Position numbers and translations under genes: made by a program. From positions 682,001 to 746,000 of the forward strand of contig OY764903.1 in NCBI GenBank assembly GCA_963668605.1: DNA of 64,000 nucleotides, written 5' to 3'. Source of the DNA: G963668605 sp963668605 (lineage in GTDB: Bacteria; Acidobacteriota; Terriglobia; Bryobacterales; Bryobacteraceae). Below the pieces are notes generated by a model. The model was not told the origin of the DNA. It saw only the letters and a list, made by a program, of their open reading frames with translations, and searched no databases. This document shows positions 16,892 to 25,460 of this stretch, in pieces; the first letter of the stretch is position 1; each line of letters begins with the position of its first letter.

Positions 16892-17525
16892 TTTACTGAT
16901 TGCGGGGTGTTGCTTCGGGCAAACCAGGAGCGCGCTCGAGTCGGATGCCAAGGGCTGGAAGGACATCATGCCGCCGGCATCCCTGAAGGGCTGGACGCGC
17001 ATCTCAATTCCTCCCACAGTGCCGCTCAACCCGGAGCAGCAGTGGAAGCTGGACGCCGCCGCCAAGACGCTGGTCTGCGAAGGTGACAAAGGCCATGACT
17101 GGCTGCGCTTCGACACCGAGTATAGCGATTTTATTTTTCACGCCGAGTTCAAGTTCACCAAACTGGCCGATGAAACCGGGAAGCGCTATAACAGCGGCAT
17201 CTTTGCGCGCAACAACGCCGACGGCTCCATTTGGCACCAGGCGCAGATCGGCAGTTCGAGCGGCGGCTACTTTTTTGGATTCACTCCGCAGAACGGCGAG
17301 GCAAAGCGCGCCAATCTGCTGGACAAAACCAAGCCGAGCCTAGTCAAGCCCGCCGGGGAATGGAACACGGTCGAGATCCGGGCGCAAGGCAAGAAGATGA
17401 CGCTGTGGGTCAACGGCGAAGTGACCGGCGAGTGGAACAATCTCGAAGTGCAAAAAGGCCACGTTGGTCTCGAAGGCGAAGGCTACCGCATCGAGTTCCG
17501 CAATCTGAAGATCAAGACGCTGTAA
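16869..17525 (+). CDS. Exported DUF1080 (3-keto-disaccharide hydrolase-like) protein
   Basis: The 218-residue protein has an N-terminal signal (MRGWLLSSLLIAGCCFGQ). LIAGC is a possible lipobox, so it may be a lipoprotein. The body shows the LamG-like DUF1080 fold, with SLKGWTRISIP, DFIFHAEFKFT, YNSGIFARNNADGSIWHQAQ, WNTVEIRAQGKKMTLWVNGE and a final YRIEFRNLKIKTL. Characterised family members cleave 3-keto-glycosides, and many DUF1080 proteins are uncharacterised. It overlaps fabD by 23 bases although the functions appear unrelated. Confidence 0.85.
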   Translation: MRGWLLSSLLIAGCCFGQTRSALESDAKGWKDIMPPASLKGWTRISIPPTVPLNPEQQWKLDAAAKTLVCEGDKGHDWLRFDTEYSDFIFHAEFKFTKLADETGKRYNSGIFARNNADGSIWHQAQIGSSSGGYFFGFTPQNGEAKRANLLDKTKPSLVKPAGEWNTVEIRAQGKKMTLWVNGEVTGEWNNLEVQKGHVGLEGEGYRIEFRNLKIKTL

Positions 17526-17558
17526 CGTACTGCGGCAATAATCCTAGGGCTTACGGGC

Positions 17559-17616
17559 GGCGGTCCCCCTTGGACCGCCCCGGGCACCCGGCCGGGTTGC
17601 GGCTCAGGGGAGCCGC
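17559..17616. terminator. Hairpin cluster between convergent genes, probable bidirectional terminator
   Basis: An 8-bp perfect stem (17559-17566 with 17572-17579, five-base loop) is followed by the palindrome CCCGGCCGGG (17587-17596). A 7-bp stem comes next (17599-17605 with 17610-17616, loop AGGG). The gap lies between the ends of two convergent genes. No clear T-run follows. Confidence 0.45.
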
Positions 17617-17653
17617 CTTCCGCAACTCAGCAGCCCATGCGCTGTGCCGCCCG

Positions 17654-18769
17654 TCAGGGCACGGTCGCAGTGACCACGCGGTGGATCGCGTTCACCAAAC
17701 GCCGCCACGGAATCGCGGCGACGTCGTCGAAGCCGACCCATTCGCCGTCGCGCCAACTCGAATAATACCAGCGCGCCAGCAGCGCAATATGCTCCTGGCG
17801 CCTTTGCTTCGAGAGCTTGGGCTGTTCCAGCTCGGATGCGATTTCACGCAGCCGACTGTCGAGCGAGACGGTCTTGCCCTCCACCACTTCAAAGCCGAAG
17901 CGGCGCGGCGGCAGAAAGCAGCCGCGCAGTACGAACCATAGCTCCACGCAGTTGTATTTTGTCGAGGGCATCACGGCCACGCCGGAGAGGCGCTCGATAT
18001 CGCAGGCCAACTCGTCGCGCAGGCGCAGGATCTGCTGGACGCGCTCGAGCTGTTTTTGCTCGTGTGCCGCGGCTTCGAACTGCAACTCGGCGCTGAGCCG
18101 GTCGCGCTGGTGCATGATCGTGTCGAGCATCGAGCGGCCGCCGCTGGAGAGGAACTCCACGACGCGGCCCGCCTCGCTCGCGTACTCCTCGTCGCTTACC
18201 AGATCCTGGCACGGGCGCAGGCACTTGCCCATTTCGCCGTAGATGCAGCCGGGATGCGCGGGCGACGGCTCCAAATTCTCCTGGCAGCGGCGGAGTTGGA
18301 AGAGATCGAGAAACTGGTTTTCGAAAAGCTCCGCCGCGGCGCGCGTGCGGAACGGGCCGTAGTGCAGCGAGCGTGAGGCGCTCAGCTTTGTAGTCACGGT
18401 GGTGCGCGGGAAGCGGTTCGCCAGCACGACGCGCACGAAAGGTGGCATGCGCAGGCGCAACAGCTTGAGGTAGTCTTCGGGATGATGGCGCAGCGCGAGT
18501 TCGTAAAAAACCAGGCTCGACTCCAGCCGCGACGCCGTGGGCCAGAACTCGACACGGCTGGCGATGCCACGCAGGTTGAGCAGGCGCGAGGGCCCTTCGC
18601 GCGCCCGCAGTAGCCGTTTCAGACGGCGCTGCAACATGCTGGTCCGCGCCAGATACGGAGCGCCGTCGCGCAACGAAATCAGAAACACAGCCGCGAGATT
18701 GGGCGTGTTGTCTAGTGCGCGGTCGATGTCCACGCTCACGTCGAGAATTTCCGGAGCCAGCAAGTTCAT
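17654..18769 (-). CDS. UvrC-like protein lacking the C-terminal nuclease
   Basis: The 371-residue protein aligns by layout with the N-terminal half of UvrC. It has a GIY-YIG-like region (about 26-100) and four cysteines (162, 175, 183, 187) with nearly the spacing of the UvrC iron-sulfur site (HPGCIYGEMGKCLRPC). A UVR-type helical pair follows (about 215-250, LSAELQFEAAAHEQKQLERV). The catalytic GIY tyrosine is replaced (AAVFLIS), and the RNase H-like nuclease and HhH parts of full UvrC (about 600 residues) are missing. ATG 18769 was chosen because homology begins there; an upstream frame extends to 19177. A role in DNA repair is inferred, but the nuclease may be inactive. Confidence 0.7.
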   Translation of the reverse strand: MNLLAPEILDVSVDIDRALDNTPNLAAVFLISLRDGAPYLARTSMLQRRLKRLLRAREGPSRLLNLRGIASRVEFWPTASRLESSLVFYELALRHHPEDYLKLLRLRMPPFVRVVLANRFPRTTVTTKLSASRSLHYGPFRTRAAAELFENQFLDLFQLRRCQENLEPSPAHPGCIYGEMGKCLRPCQDLVSDEEYASEAGRVVEFLSSGGRSMLDTIMHQRDRLSAELQFEAAAHEQKQLERVQQILRLRDELACDIERLSGVAVMPSTKYNCVELWFVLRGCFLPPRRFGFEVVEGKTVSLDSRLREIASELEQPKLSKQRRQEHIALLARWYYSSWRDGEWVGFDDVAAIPWRRLVNAIHRVVTATVP

Positions 18770-18922
18770 GGCGGAATCTACAATTCTACGATCCCACGGT
18801 CCCCGCGGACGAGCCGCCGCGAAATTCGGGTGCGACGCGGAAGTGAGAGATTTGCCGGACTGACAAGCTATCACGCGAATCTGAGCGTATTCGCTACTGA
18901 AACGCCGCCGGCAGACCGGAGG

Positions 18923-19041
18923 GCGGACGCCCACGTCCGCGGGCGACCCCTGGTCGCCCATTATGCGCTTGACTGTTAACTGCAGCGTTCTCCTGGAACC
19001 CTCAACCCGACCGGGGGTCGGTTGCGGAACTGGGGTTCCGC
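18923..19041. repeat. Cluster of four small inverted repeats
   Basis: In the 364-base gap 18770-19133 four stems follow each other: GCGGACG/CGTCCGC (18923-18940), GGGCGAC/GTCGCCC (18941-18959), AACC(C)GACC/GGTCGGTT (19004-19022) and GCGGAAC/GTTCCGC (19024-19041). They could be terminators or a structured RNA. Nothing else was recognised in this gap. Confidence 0.45.
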
Positions 19042-19133
19042 CCTCCGCGTGCCTCCATTTCTGAGTCGCGCACCGCGAAATTCCACGCCAAAAAAAGAAT
19101 GCGAATTTCCGGAGCTTCGCGTGACTACATGGA

Positions 19134-19349
19134 TTGAGACCCATTCGAAGATGTCCGAAATGCGGATCCCTCGACATCCGCCGCTCCGGCCGGCGAAGTC
19201 TGGTGGACTCGATACTTCATAGCGTCCGTCTGAATCCGTATCGCTGCCGCAACTGCCGCGCCCGCTTCTACCGGACGCCGTCGCAGCCCCGCCGTGTGGA
19301 AAGCCGGCGGCCCACGCTCCCGGTTGAAGTGCCCTGGGTTCCAACCTGA
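19134..19349 (+). CDS. Small zinc-ribbon protein
   Basis: The 71-residue frame has two CxxC knuckles, CPKCGS near residue 7 and CRNCRA near residue 38, separated by an Arg-rich stretch (DIRRSGRRSLVDSIL). This is the layout of a zinc ribbon that may bind nucleic acid. The start is a TTG at 19134 with no good ribosome site, so the exact N-terminus is uncertain. It lies just upstream of the sugar kinase gene on the same strand. Function unknown. Confidence 0.55.
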   Translation: MRPIRRCPKCGSLDIRRSGRRSLVDSILHSVRLNPYRCRNCRARFYRTPSQPRRVESRRPTLPVEVPWVPT

Positions 19350-19365
19350 TTCTGATAAAATCAGG
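19345..19365 (+). promoter_or_regulatory. Hairpin overlapping the ribosome site of the sugar kinase gene
   Basis: CCTGATT (19345-19351) pairs perfectly with AATCAGG (19359-19365) around a seven-base loop. The second arm runs into the AGGGG ribosome site (19363-19367) of the gene starting at 19374. Folding could reduce translation. It also follows the stop codon of the small zinc-ribbon gene and could contribute to termination. Confidence 0.35.
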
Positions 19366-19373
19366 GGCGAATC

Positions 19374-20405
19374 ATGTCAAAACTCGTTGTCACCTTCGGT
19401 GAAATCATGTTGCGCCTGGCGCCTCCGGGCTATGAGCGTTTTTTGCAGTCGCCGCAGTTTGTGGCCACATGGGGCGGGGGCGAAGCGAATGTCGCCGTGG
19501 CCGTCGCCGGCTTCGGAAATCCGGCGCGCTTTGTCACGCTGCTGCCGTCCAATCCCATCGCCGATTCCTTTGTGGCGGAGTTGCGCCGCTTTGGCGTCGA
19601 CCCGTCCGGAATTGTGCGCGGTGCGGGCCGTGTCGGGATTTACTTTGTAGAGCCGGGTGCGAATCAGCGGCCCTCGAAGGTCGTCTATGACCGCGAGCAC
19701 AGCGCCATCGCACTCGCGCGTCCTGGCGATATCGACTGGAATAAAGCATTTGACGGCGCAGATTGGTTCCATATCACCGGCATCACGCCCGCTCTCAGCG
19801 AAGGCGCCGCGGCGCTCGCGCTCGAAAGCGTGCAGGCGGCCCGCGAGCGCGGCCTGACTGTCTCCTGCGACCTCAATTTCCGCAAGAATTTGTGGAAGTG
19901 GGGCAAGAGCGCGAAAGAGGTGATGAGCGAGTTGGTGCGGTTCGTCGACGTCTGCATCGCCAACGAAGAGGACTGCCAGATGGCGCTCGGCATCCAGGCG
20001 GAGGCCGACGTTCATTCCGGCAAGCTCGAAATGGAGCACTACCGCAAGCTCACCGGTACGGTGCTGGCGCAGTATCCCAATCTCAAGATGCTCGCGGTGA
20101 CGCTACGTGAGTCGCATAGCGCCTCGCACAACGGCTGGTCGGCGTGCTTGAACGACCGAGCTTCGTTTTTGTTGAGTCGCCACTATGAGATAACGCACAT
20201 AGTCGACCGCGTGGGCGGCGGCGACTGTTTCGCCGGCGGGTTGATCCACGGTCTGCTGAATCTGCCCTCGCATCAGGCGGCGCTCGAATTCGCCGTGGCG
20301 GCGTCGTGCCTCAAGCATTCTATTCCGGGCGACTTCAACCGCTTCACGGCCGGTGAAGTCGAAGCGCTGCTGAAGGGCGGCGGTTCGGGCCGCGTGCAGC
20401 GCTAA
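19374..20405 (+). CDS. kdgK: PfkB-family sugar kinase, probably 2-keto-3-deoxygluconate kinase
   Basis: The 343-residue enzyme has PfkB signatures: an N-terminal GEIMLRLAPPG, WGGGEANVAVAVAGFG, the ATP/anion-hole motif RVGGGDCFAGGLIHG with the catalytic Asp, and CDLNFRKNLWKWG. The N-terminal pattern is that of KdgK, which phosphorylates 2-keto-3-deoxygluconate in uronate and Entner-Doudoroff pathways. No aldolase or uronate gene is adjacent, so the exact sugar is inferred from family resemblance. Confidence 0.8.
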   Translation: MSKLVVTFGEIMLRLAPPGYERFLQSPQFVATWGGGEANVAVAVAGFGNPARFVTLLPSNPIADSFVAELRRFGVDPSGIVRGAGRVGIYFVEPGANQRPSKVVYDREHSAIALARPGDIDWNKAFDGADWFHITGITPALSEGAAALALESVQAARERGLTVSCDLNFRKNLWKWGKSAKEVMSELVRFVDVCIANEEDCQMALGIQAEADVHSGKLEMEHYRKLTGTVLAQYPNLKMLAVTLRESHSASHNGWSACLNDRASFLLSRHYEITHIVDRVGGGDCFAGGLIHGLLNLPSHQAALEFAVAASCLKHSIPGDFNRFTAGEVEALLKGGGSGRVQR

Positions 20406-20436
20406 AGCGCGCGCCCTGTTCTATACTGAGATTGGC

Positions 20437-21435
20437 ATGCTGCTTCGTTACCTGCTTTGTTTCCCGTGGCTGGCCGTGGCGTTTTGCCAGGCGCCCGCTC
20501 CGATTAAAGTCTCGGTGAACGAGGTCATCGTGCCCGTAACCGTCACTGACGACAAGGGCCGCTTTGTCACCAACCTGGATAAGGCCGACTTCAAGATCCT
20601 CGATAACGGTAAGGAACAGAACATCTCGTTCTTTTCGCGCGAGCGTAGCCAGCCCGTCGTCGTCGGTTTCCTGGTCGATCTGAGCAACTCCAGCCGCCTG
20701 CATTGGAAGACCTACCAGGATGCATTGCAGGAACTGATCGTGGCGATGCTGCCCGGCGACAAGGGGTCGCTCTACAACGGCTACCTGATCTCGTATGGCA
20801 TGACTGCGGAGTTGCAGGCCAACACCACCTACGATCCCGAGAAATTGCTGGACAAGGTGCGCAAGCTCAAGCCCGGTGGTGGAGCGGCGCTGTATGACGC
20901 TATCTACATCGCCTGCACCAGCCGCGCGCTGGTCAAGGGTGAGCCGTTTGAGCCGCGCCGCGTCGTCGTGATCCTGGGCGATGGGCATGACAATGCCAGC
21001 AAAAAAACGCTCGACGAGGTGCTCGAAGTCGCCCAGCGCAACCTGGTGACAATTTACGGCGTGAGTACGGTCGCGTATGGCTTCAATCAGGAAGGCGAGG
21101 CCAACCTGACTCGGCTGGCGGAGGCGACGGGCGGACGTGTCGAGTATCCGTTGCAAGGCATGTATAAGGACGTGTCGGGTTATTTGTCAACGCCTTCCGA
21201 CGAAGGCAACTACGCACTCAAGGTTGGCACAGGCGGATACGCTTCCGAAGTCGCCAAGGGAATCTTTTCGTCGGTCTCGAAGGTGGTGGGTGAGGTGACT
21301 ACGCAGTACATCATCCGCTACGTGCCGGCGGACAGCGATAGCACGAAACAGTTCCGCAAGATCGAAGTGAAGGTGCCCAGCCTGCAAGGCGTGAAGGTGC
21401 GGGCGCGCGCCGGATATTATCCGTATAACCCGTAA
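20437..21435 (+). CDS. Exported VWFA-domain protein of the acidobacterial type
   Basis: The 332-residue protein has a short signal peptide (MLLRYLLCFPWLAVAFC), then a strand-rich start (VIVPVTVTDDKGRFVTNLDK, then FKILDNGKEQNISFF). A von Willebrand A domain follows at about 65-260. The metal site begins as FLVDLSNSSR, slightly altered from the usual DxSxS. It ends with the conserved IEVKVPSLQGVKVRARAGYY. Such proteins are extracytoplasmic and thought to bind ligands or partners. The same family appears at 62809-64000. Confidence 0.82.
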   Translation: MLLRYLLCFPWLAVAFCQAPAPIKVSVNEVIVPVTVTDDKGRFVTNLDKADFKILDNGKEQNISFFSRERSQPVVVGFLVDLSNSSRLHWKTYQDALQELIVAMLPGDKGSLYNGYLISYGMTAELQANTTYDPEKLLDKVRKLKPGGGAALYDAIYIACTSRALVKGEPFEPRRVVVILGDGHDNASKKTLDEVLEVAQRNLVTIYGVSTVAYGFNQEGEANLTRLAEATGGRVEYPLQGMYKDVSGYLSTPSDEGNYALKVGTGGYASEVAKGIFSSVSKVVGEVTTQYIIRYVPADSDSTKQFRKIEVKVPSLQGVKVRARAGYYPYNP

Positions 21436-21507
21436 GACTTTCGCACTGTTGGCCGAAGTGGTAGACGAGAGACACAGACGGAAGTTACAGGCGAGAGCCA
21501 CAGACGA

Positions 21508-22311
21508 ATGCCAATTGCCAGCGCCAGCACGGCTGTTACTCCGCGCGCCGCGGAGTGTCTGTATTTGCAGGTGGCCTTGCCGGGCCTGGGGCTGGAGAAT
21601 GCCGGCGTTCTGTTGATCGATACGGCAGAGGACCGGCTGCACCACAAGCTGCGTCGCGATTGGAACGAGATCGCGGAGCCGGACGATGCCGAGGTTCTCG
21701 AAGCGCTCGACGACGATCTGGCGGCCAAAGCCGCGGAGTTCGGCGCGGAACGCTGCGTCTCCTACCTTGAGGAATCACTCTCCAACGTGCTGCGCATCAG
21801 CGCACGCGAAGCACTGCAGGTGGTTGACTTCGAGAGCCGTTTGAGGCGCTTGTATCGCGAAAGCGTCCAGTCCAAGGTGCTACCGTTTCGCACACATCTG
21901 CCGGTCTGGTCGCTGGCGGCCGCAGCCGGCGGATTGAGCGACGAAACCGTCGTTGAGACCGAGGAATACAGAGAGATTCTCGACGGCACGCGGCTGACGA
22001 AGGACATGTTCGTCGCGCACGTATCCGGGCGCTCGATGGAGCCGAAGATCCCCGATGGCAGCCTGTGCATTTTCCGCCGCGACGTTGTTGGCAGCCGCCA
22101 GGGCCGGCTGCTGCTGGTGGAAAAATTCGGGCTTTCGGAAAACCAGGGGCGCTACACGATCAAGCGCTATTCCAGCAAGAAGATCCAGAGTGAAGAGGGC
22201 TGGCGGCACGAGGAGATCGAGCTACAGCCGCTAAACAAAGAGTTCGAGCCCTGGACGCTGGCGCCCGACGAATTTCGCGTGATCGCCGAGTTTGTTTCCG
22301 TCATTGAATAA
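21508..22311 (+). CDS. S24-family peptidase-like protein with DUF3037-like N-terminus
   Basis: The 267-residue protein has a C-terminal S24 domain (about 165-265). The nucleophile Ser is in HVSGRSMEPKIPDGSL and the catalytic Lys is in YTIKRYSSKK. LexA and phage repressors use this domain for self-cleavage, but the usual N-terminal helix-turn-helix is absent. Residues 15-150 instead resemble DUF3037 (NAGVLLIDTAEDRLHHKLRR, then LSNVLRISAREAL). No self-cleavage site was recognised. It stands alone between a VWFA gene and an inverted-repeat cluster. Confidence 0.7.
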   Translation: MPIASASTAVTPRAAECLYLQVALPGLGLENAGVLLIDTAEDRLHHKLRRDWNEIAEPDDAEVLEALDDDLAAKAAEFGAERCVSYLEESLSNVLRISAREALQVVDFESRLRRLYRESVQSKVLPFRTHLPVWSLAAAAGGLSDETVVETEEYREILDGTRLTKDMFVAHVSGRSMEPKIPDGSLCIFRRDVVGSRQGRLLLVEKFGLSENQGRYTIKRYSSKKIQSEEGWRHEEIELQPLNKEFEPWTLAPDEFRVIAEFVSVIE

Positions 22312-22325
22312 CCTTCATTGCCGCC

Positions 22326-22697
22326 AACGGTGCCGCGAGCGCGACCGGAGGCGGGAATATTTCGATTCTCCGAAGATTCCCGTGGAGCGCTCCACGTTGA
22401 AATCGAAGCCTCCGGTCACTATCGTTCCCGGCACCGTTTCCCGGCACGGTTGTCAGGCGTGGCGCTCCGAATGAGAAGGTCAAATCCGCCTTGGCGAAGA
22501 GCATCCCCTCACGGCCAACAGTGCCGTGAGCGCAAGCGACCGGAGGCGGGAATATTTCAATTGTCCGAAGATTCCCGTGGAGCGCTCTACGTTGAAATCG
22601 AAGCCTCCGGTCACTATTGTTCCCGGCACCGTTTTCCGGCACGGTTGTCAGGGGTGGCGCTCCGAATGAGAAGGTCAAATCCGCCTTGGCCAAGAGT
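22326..22697. repeat. Two tandem copies of a palindromic intergenic repeat
   Basis: Two copies about 191 bases apart each contain an inverted repeat. The arms 22326-22352 and 22408-22438, and 22517-22547 and 22603-22633, share the core GTGCCG.GAGCG...GACCGGAGGC and its reverse complement. Between the arms lies a smaller palindrome (GTGGAGCGCTCCACG in copy 1). After each copy about 60 bases (CGGCACGGTTGTCAGG and onward) are also nearly identical. The block fills the gap between convergent genes and may act as a terminator or a mobile palindromic element. Confidence 0.75.
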
Positions 22698-22698
22698 G

Positions 22699-24051
22699 TC
22701 ATTGAACAACGTCGCGGATGCACTCTTCGAGAATCCCGATCGCGAAGTCGGCCTGATCTCTGCTCAAGATGAGCGGCGGCGAGAGTCGAATCGAATTCTG
22801 ACCCGCGCCCAATATCAGCACGCCTTTCTCGAAGGCGGCTCTTGTGAGGCGGTTGCGCAACTCCGGAGCGCGTTCGCGCGTGGCCTGATCCTTCACAAAT
22901 TCGATGCCGATCATCAACCCGCGGCCGCGCACGTCGCCGACGCAAGGGAAGCGCAACGGCCATTCGCGCAGGCGTCCGAGCATGTATTCGCCCAGGTTCG
23001 CGGCGTGGGCCACAAGGCCGTTCTCCAGCAGTTCGATCGTCGCGAGCGAGGCGGCGATCGAGACCGGGTTTCCGCCGAATGTCGAAGCGTGCGCTCCCGG
23101 CGTCCAATTCATGACCTCCGCGCGCGCGATAGTGGCGCTCAGCGGCATTCCGCTGGCGATGCCCTTGGCGACGGCCATGATGTCGGGTATCAGGTCGAAG
23201 TGCTCGGAGGCCCACATCTTGCCGGTACGGCCGCAGCCGGACTGGACCTCGTCGGCGATGAGCAGAATCCCATGGCGCCGTGCCGTCTGCTGCAATTCAT
23301 CGAAGAACTTGCGCGGTGGGACGACGTAGCCGCCTTCGCCCTGGATGGGCTCGACGACAATCGCGGCCACCTCATCGGCTGGCAGCAGCGTGCGGAAGAG
23401 TTGCTCTTCGAGCACCTGGACGCACTCCACCGCGCACGTTTCCGGAGATTTTCCATAGGCGCAACGGTAGCAATAGGCGTACGGGATGTGGCGCACGCCC
23501 GGCACCAGCGGGCCGAACCCCTTCTGCTGGATGCTCTTGCTCGCCGTGAGTGAGAGTGAGCCCATCGTGCGTCCGTGGAAGCCGCCCGTGAAGGCGATGA
23601 AATGTTTGCGTCCGGTGTGGTAGCGCGCCAGTTTCATAGCGGCCTCGATGGCTTCCGTACCCGAGTTGCCGAAGTAGACGCGCTGCGGCACTCCGCCGGG
23701 CATGAGCGCTCCCAACTTTTCGGCAAGCTGCACGAGCCCTTCATAATAGAAATCTGTCCCGGACATGTGGATCAGTTCGGCGGCCTGGTGTTGGATTGCG
23801 GCGACTACGCGCGGGTGGCAGTGTCCGGTGGCCGCCACGGCGATGCCCGCGCACATGTCAAGGAAACGATTGCCGTCGACGTCCTCGACGATCGCCCCCT
23901 CGCCGCGCCGTGCTACCAGCGGGTAGTCGCGTGTGTAGGACGGGGAAACGCACTGCTGGTCGCGGGCGATAATCGCCTGGGCGCACGGGCCGGGCAATTT
24001 GGTAATCAGGTGCGGCAAATCGGACTGCAGCGGCTCCAATGGATGTAACAC
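22699..24051 (-). CDS. Class III PLP-dependent aminotransferase (GABA/ornithine type)
   Basis: The 450-residue enzyme starts at GTG 24051 with GAAGGAGG six bases upstream. It has class III features: FLDMCAGIAVAATGHCHPRV, YFGNSGTEAIEAAMKLAR, FHGRTMGSLSLT, VEPIQGEGGYVVPP, ADEVQSGCGRTGKMW and the PLP lysine in MAVAKGIASGMPL. It most resembles 4-aminobutyrate or acetylornithine-type aminotransferases, and the insertion CYRCAYGKSPETC is typical of one branch. The amino donor cannot be assigned from sequence alone and no pathway partners are adjacent. Confidence 0.88.
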   Translation of the reverse strand: MLHPLEPLQSDLPHLITKLPGPCAQAIIARDQQCVSPSYTRDYPLVARRGEGAIVEDVDGNRFLDMCAGIAVAATGHCHPRVVAAIQHQAAELIHMSGTDFYYEGLVQLAEKLGALMPGGVPQRVYFGNSGTEAIEAAMKLARYHTGRKHFIAFTGGFHGRTMGSLSLTASKSIQQKGFGPLVPGVRHIPYAYCYRCAYGKSPETCAVECVQVLEEQLFRTLLPADEVAAIVVEPIQGEGGYVVPPRKFFDELQQTARRHGILLIADEVQSGCGRTGKMWASEHFDLIPDIMAVAKGIASGMPLSATIARAEVMNWTPGAHASTFGGNPVSIAASLATIELLENGLVAHAANLGEYMLGRLREWPLRFPCVGDVRGRGLMIGIEFVKDQATRERAPELRNRLTRAAFEKGVLILGAGQNSIRLSPPLILSRDQADFAIGILEECIRDVVQ

Positions 24052-24280
24052 GGCTTGCCTCCTTCGAAAACATGCGCTGGTTGTTGCAGATCGATTGGAA
24101 ACGAGAGCGGATCAGTCGTAGGAGAACAGCGAGGGACGTGCGGCGGCCGGCGTCATAACCCCATTGTAAGGCCGGACCCGTTTTCTGCCAACCCCCGATT
24201 TCGAGCAATTTAGCGGATTCCGCGCCATGCGCCGCGAGGCCGCTGCTCGCTTTTGATACCATGTGAATTCGGAGTTTTCT

Positions 24281-25456
24281 ATGGCTAAATTATCTATCCG
24301 CGATCTCGATCTCAAGAACAAACGCGTCTTCATCCGCGTCGATTTCAACGTTCCGCTTGCCGCGGGCGGTCAGGAAATCACGTCGGACAAGCGCATTAAG
24401 GCATCCCTGCCCACCATCAAATACGCTCTGGAACAGGGCGCGGGCATCGTCCTCGGCAGCCACCTTGGACGGCCGAAAGGCAAGCCCAATCCGGAAATGA
24501 GCATGAAGCCGGTGGCCAAGCGCCTGGAAGAGTTGCTCGGCAAGCCGGTCAAGATGGCGCCCGACTGTGTGGGTCCGGACGTCGAAGCGATGAAGCCGGC
24601 GCCCGGCGAAATCCTGCTGCTCGAAAACCTGCGCTACCACTCCGAAGAGGAAAAGAACGATCCCGAGTTCGCCAAAAAGCTGGCCGCGCTGTGCGATGGC
24701 GGCCTGTATGTGAACGACGCCTTCGGCTCCGCACATCGCGCGCACGGCTCCACGGAAGGTATCACGCATTTTGTGAAACAGGCCGCGGCCGGCCTGCTGA
24801 TGGACAAGGAATTGGAGTACCTCGGCAAAGCAACAACGAATCCCGAGCGGCCCTGCGTGGCGATTCTCGGCGGCGCGAAAGTCTCCGACAAGATTGAAGT
24901 GATCCAAAACCTGATGAAGGTGGTCGACCGCCTGCTGATTGGCGGCGCGATGGCCTACACCTTCCTGAAAGCGAAGAACGAACCCACCGGGAAGTCGTTG
25001 GTCGAGGACGACAAGGTCGAGTTGGCGAAGCAACTTCTCGCCTCCGCGGGAGACAAACTGGTGCTGCCCGTCGATCACGTCGTGGCCGCGGAGTTCAAAG
25101 CAGGCGCCGCGAGCGAAGTTGTGGTCACGATTCCGGACGGCAAAATGGCGCTCGACATCGGTCCGAAGACGGTGGCGATCTTCAGTGGCATCGTTGCTGG
25201 GGCGAAGACCGTGATTTGGAATGGGCCGATGGGCGTGTTCGAAATGCCTCCCTTCGACACGGGCACGGTGGCATTGGCCAAGGCCGTGGCCGCATCCAGC
25301 GCGATCTCCGTGGTGGGCGGCGGAGACTCGGAGAAGGCGATCAAGTCGGCCGGCGTCTCGGACCAGATTTCGCACATCTCCACGGGCGGCGGCGCGTCGC
25401 TCGAGTTTCTGTCCGGCCTCACGCTGCCCGGCGTGGCCGCACTGACAGAGAAGTAA
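24281..25456 (+). CDS. pgk: Phosphoglycerate kinase
   Basis: The 391-residue glycolytic enzyme transfers phosphate between 1,3-bisphosphoglycerate and ADP. ATG 24281 has GGAG six bases upstream, and a GTG at 24263 is an unlikely alternative. It has the substrate motif RVFIRVDFNVPL near residue 15, SHLGRPKGKPN, the nucleotide-binding region with a glycine-rich VVGGGDSEKAI, and the final HISTGGGASLEFLSG. Length is normal. The glycosyltransferase gene starts four bases after its stop, so they probably share a transcript. Confidence 0.97.
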   Translation: MAKLSIRDLDLKNKRVFIRVDFNVPLAAGGQEITSDKRIKASLPTIKYALEQGAGIVLGSHLGRPKGKPNPEMSMKPVAKRLEELLGKPVKMAPDCVGPDVEAMKPAPGEILLLENLRYHSEEEKNDPEFAKKLAALCDGGLYVNDAFGSAHRAHGSTEGITHFVKQAAAGLLMDKELEYLGKATTNPERPCVAILGGAKVSDKIEVIQNLMKVVDRLLIGGAMAYTFLKAKNEPTGKSLVEDDKVELAKQLLASAGDKLVLPVDHVVAAEFKAGAASEVVVTIPDGKMALDIGPKTVAIFSGIVAGAKTVIWNGPMGVFEMPPFDTGTVALAKAVAASSAISVVGGGDSEKAIKSAGVSDQISHISTGGGASLEFLSGLTLPGVAALTEK

Positions 25457-25460
25457 GCAC

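Noticed and set aside
22326..22697. Possible CRISPR repeats
   Set aside because: Only two long (about 190 bases) copies with internal palindromes are present. There are no short repeats with unique spacers.
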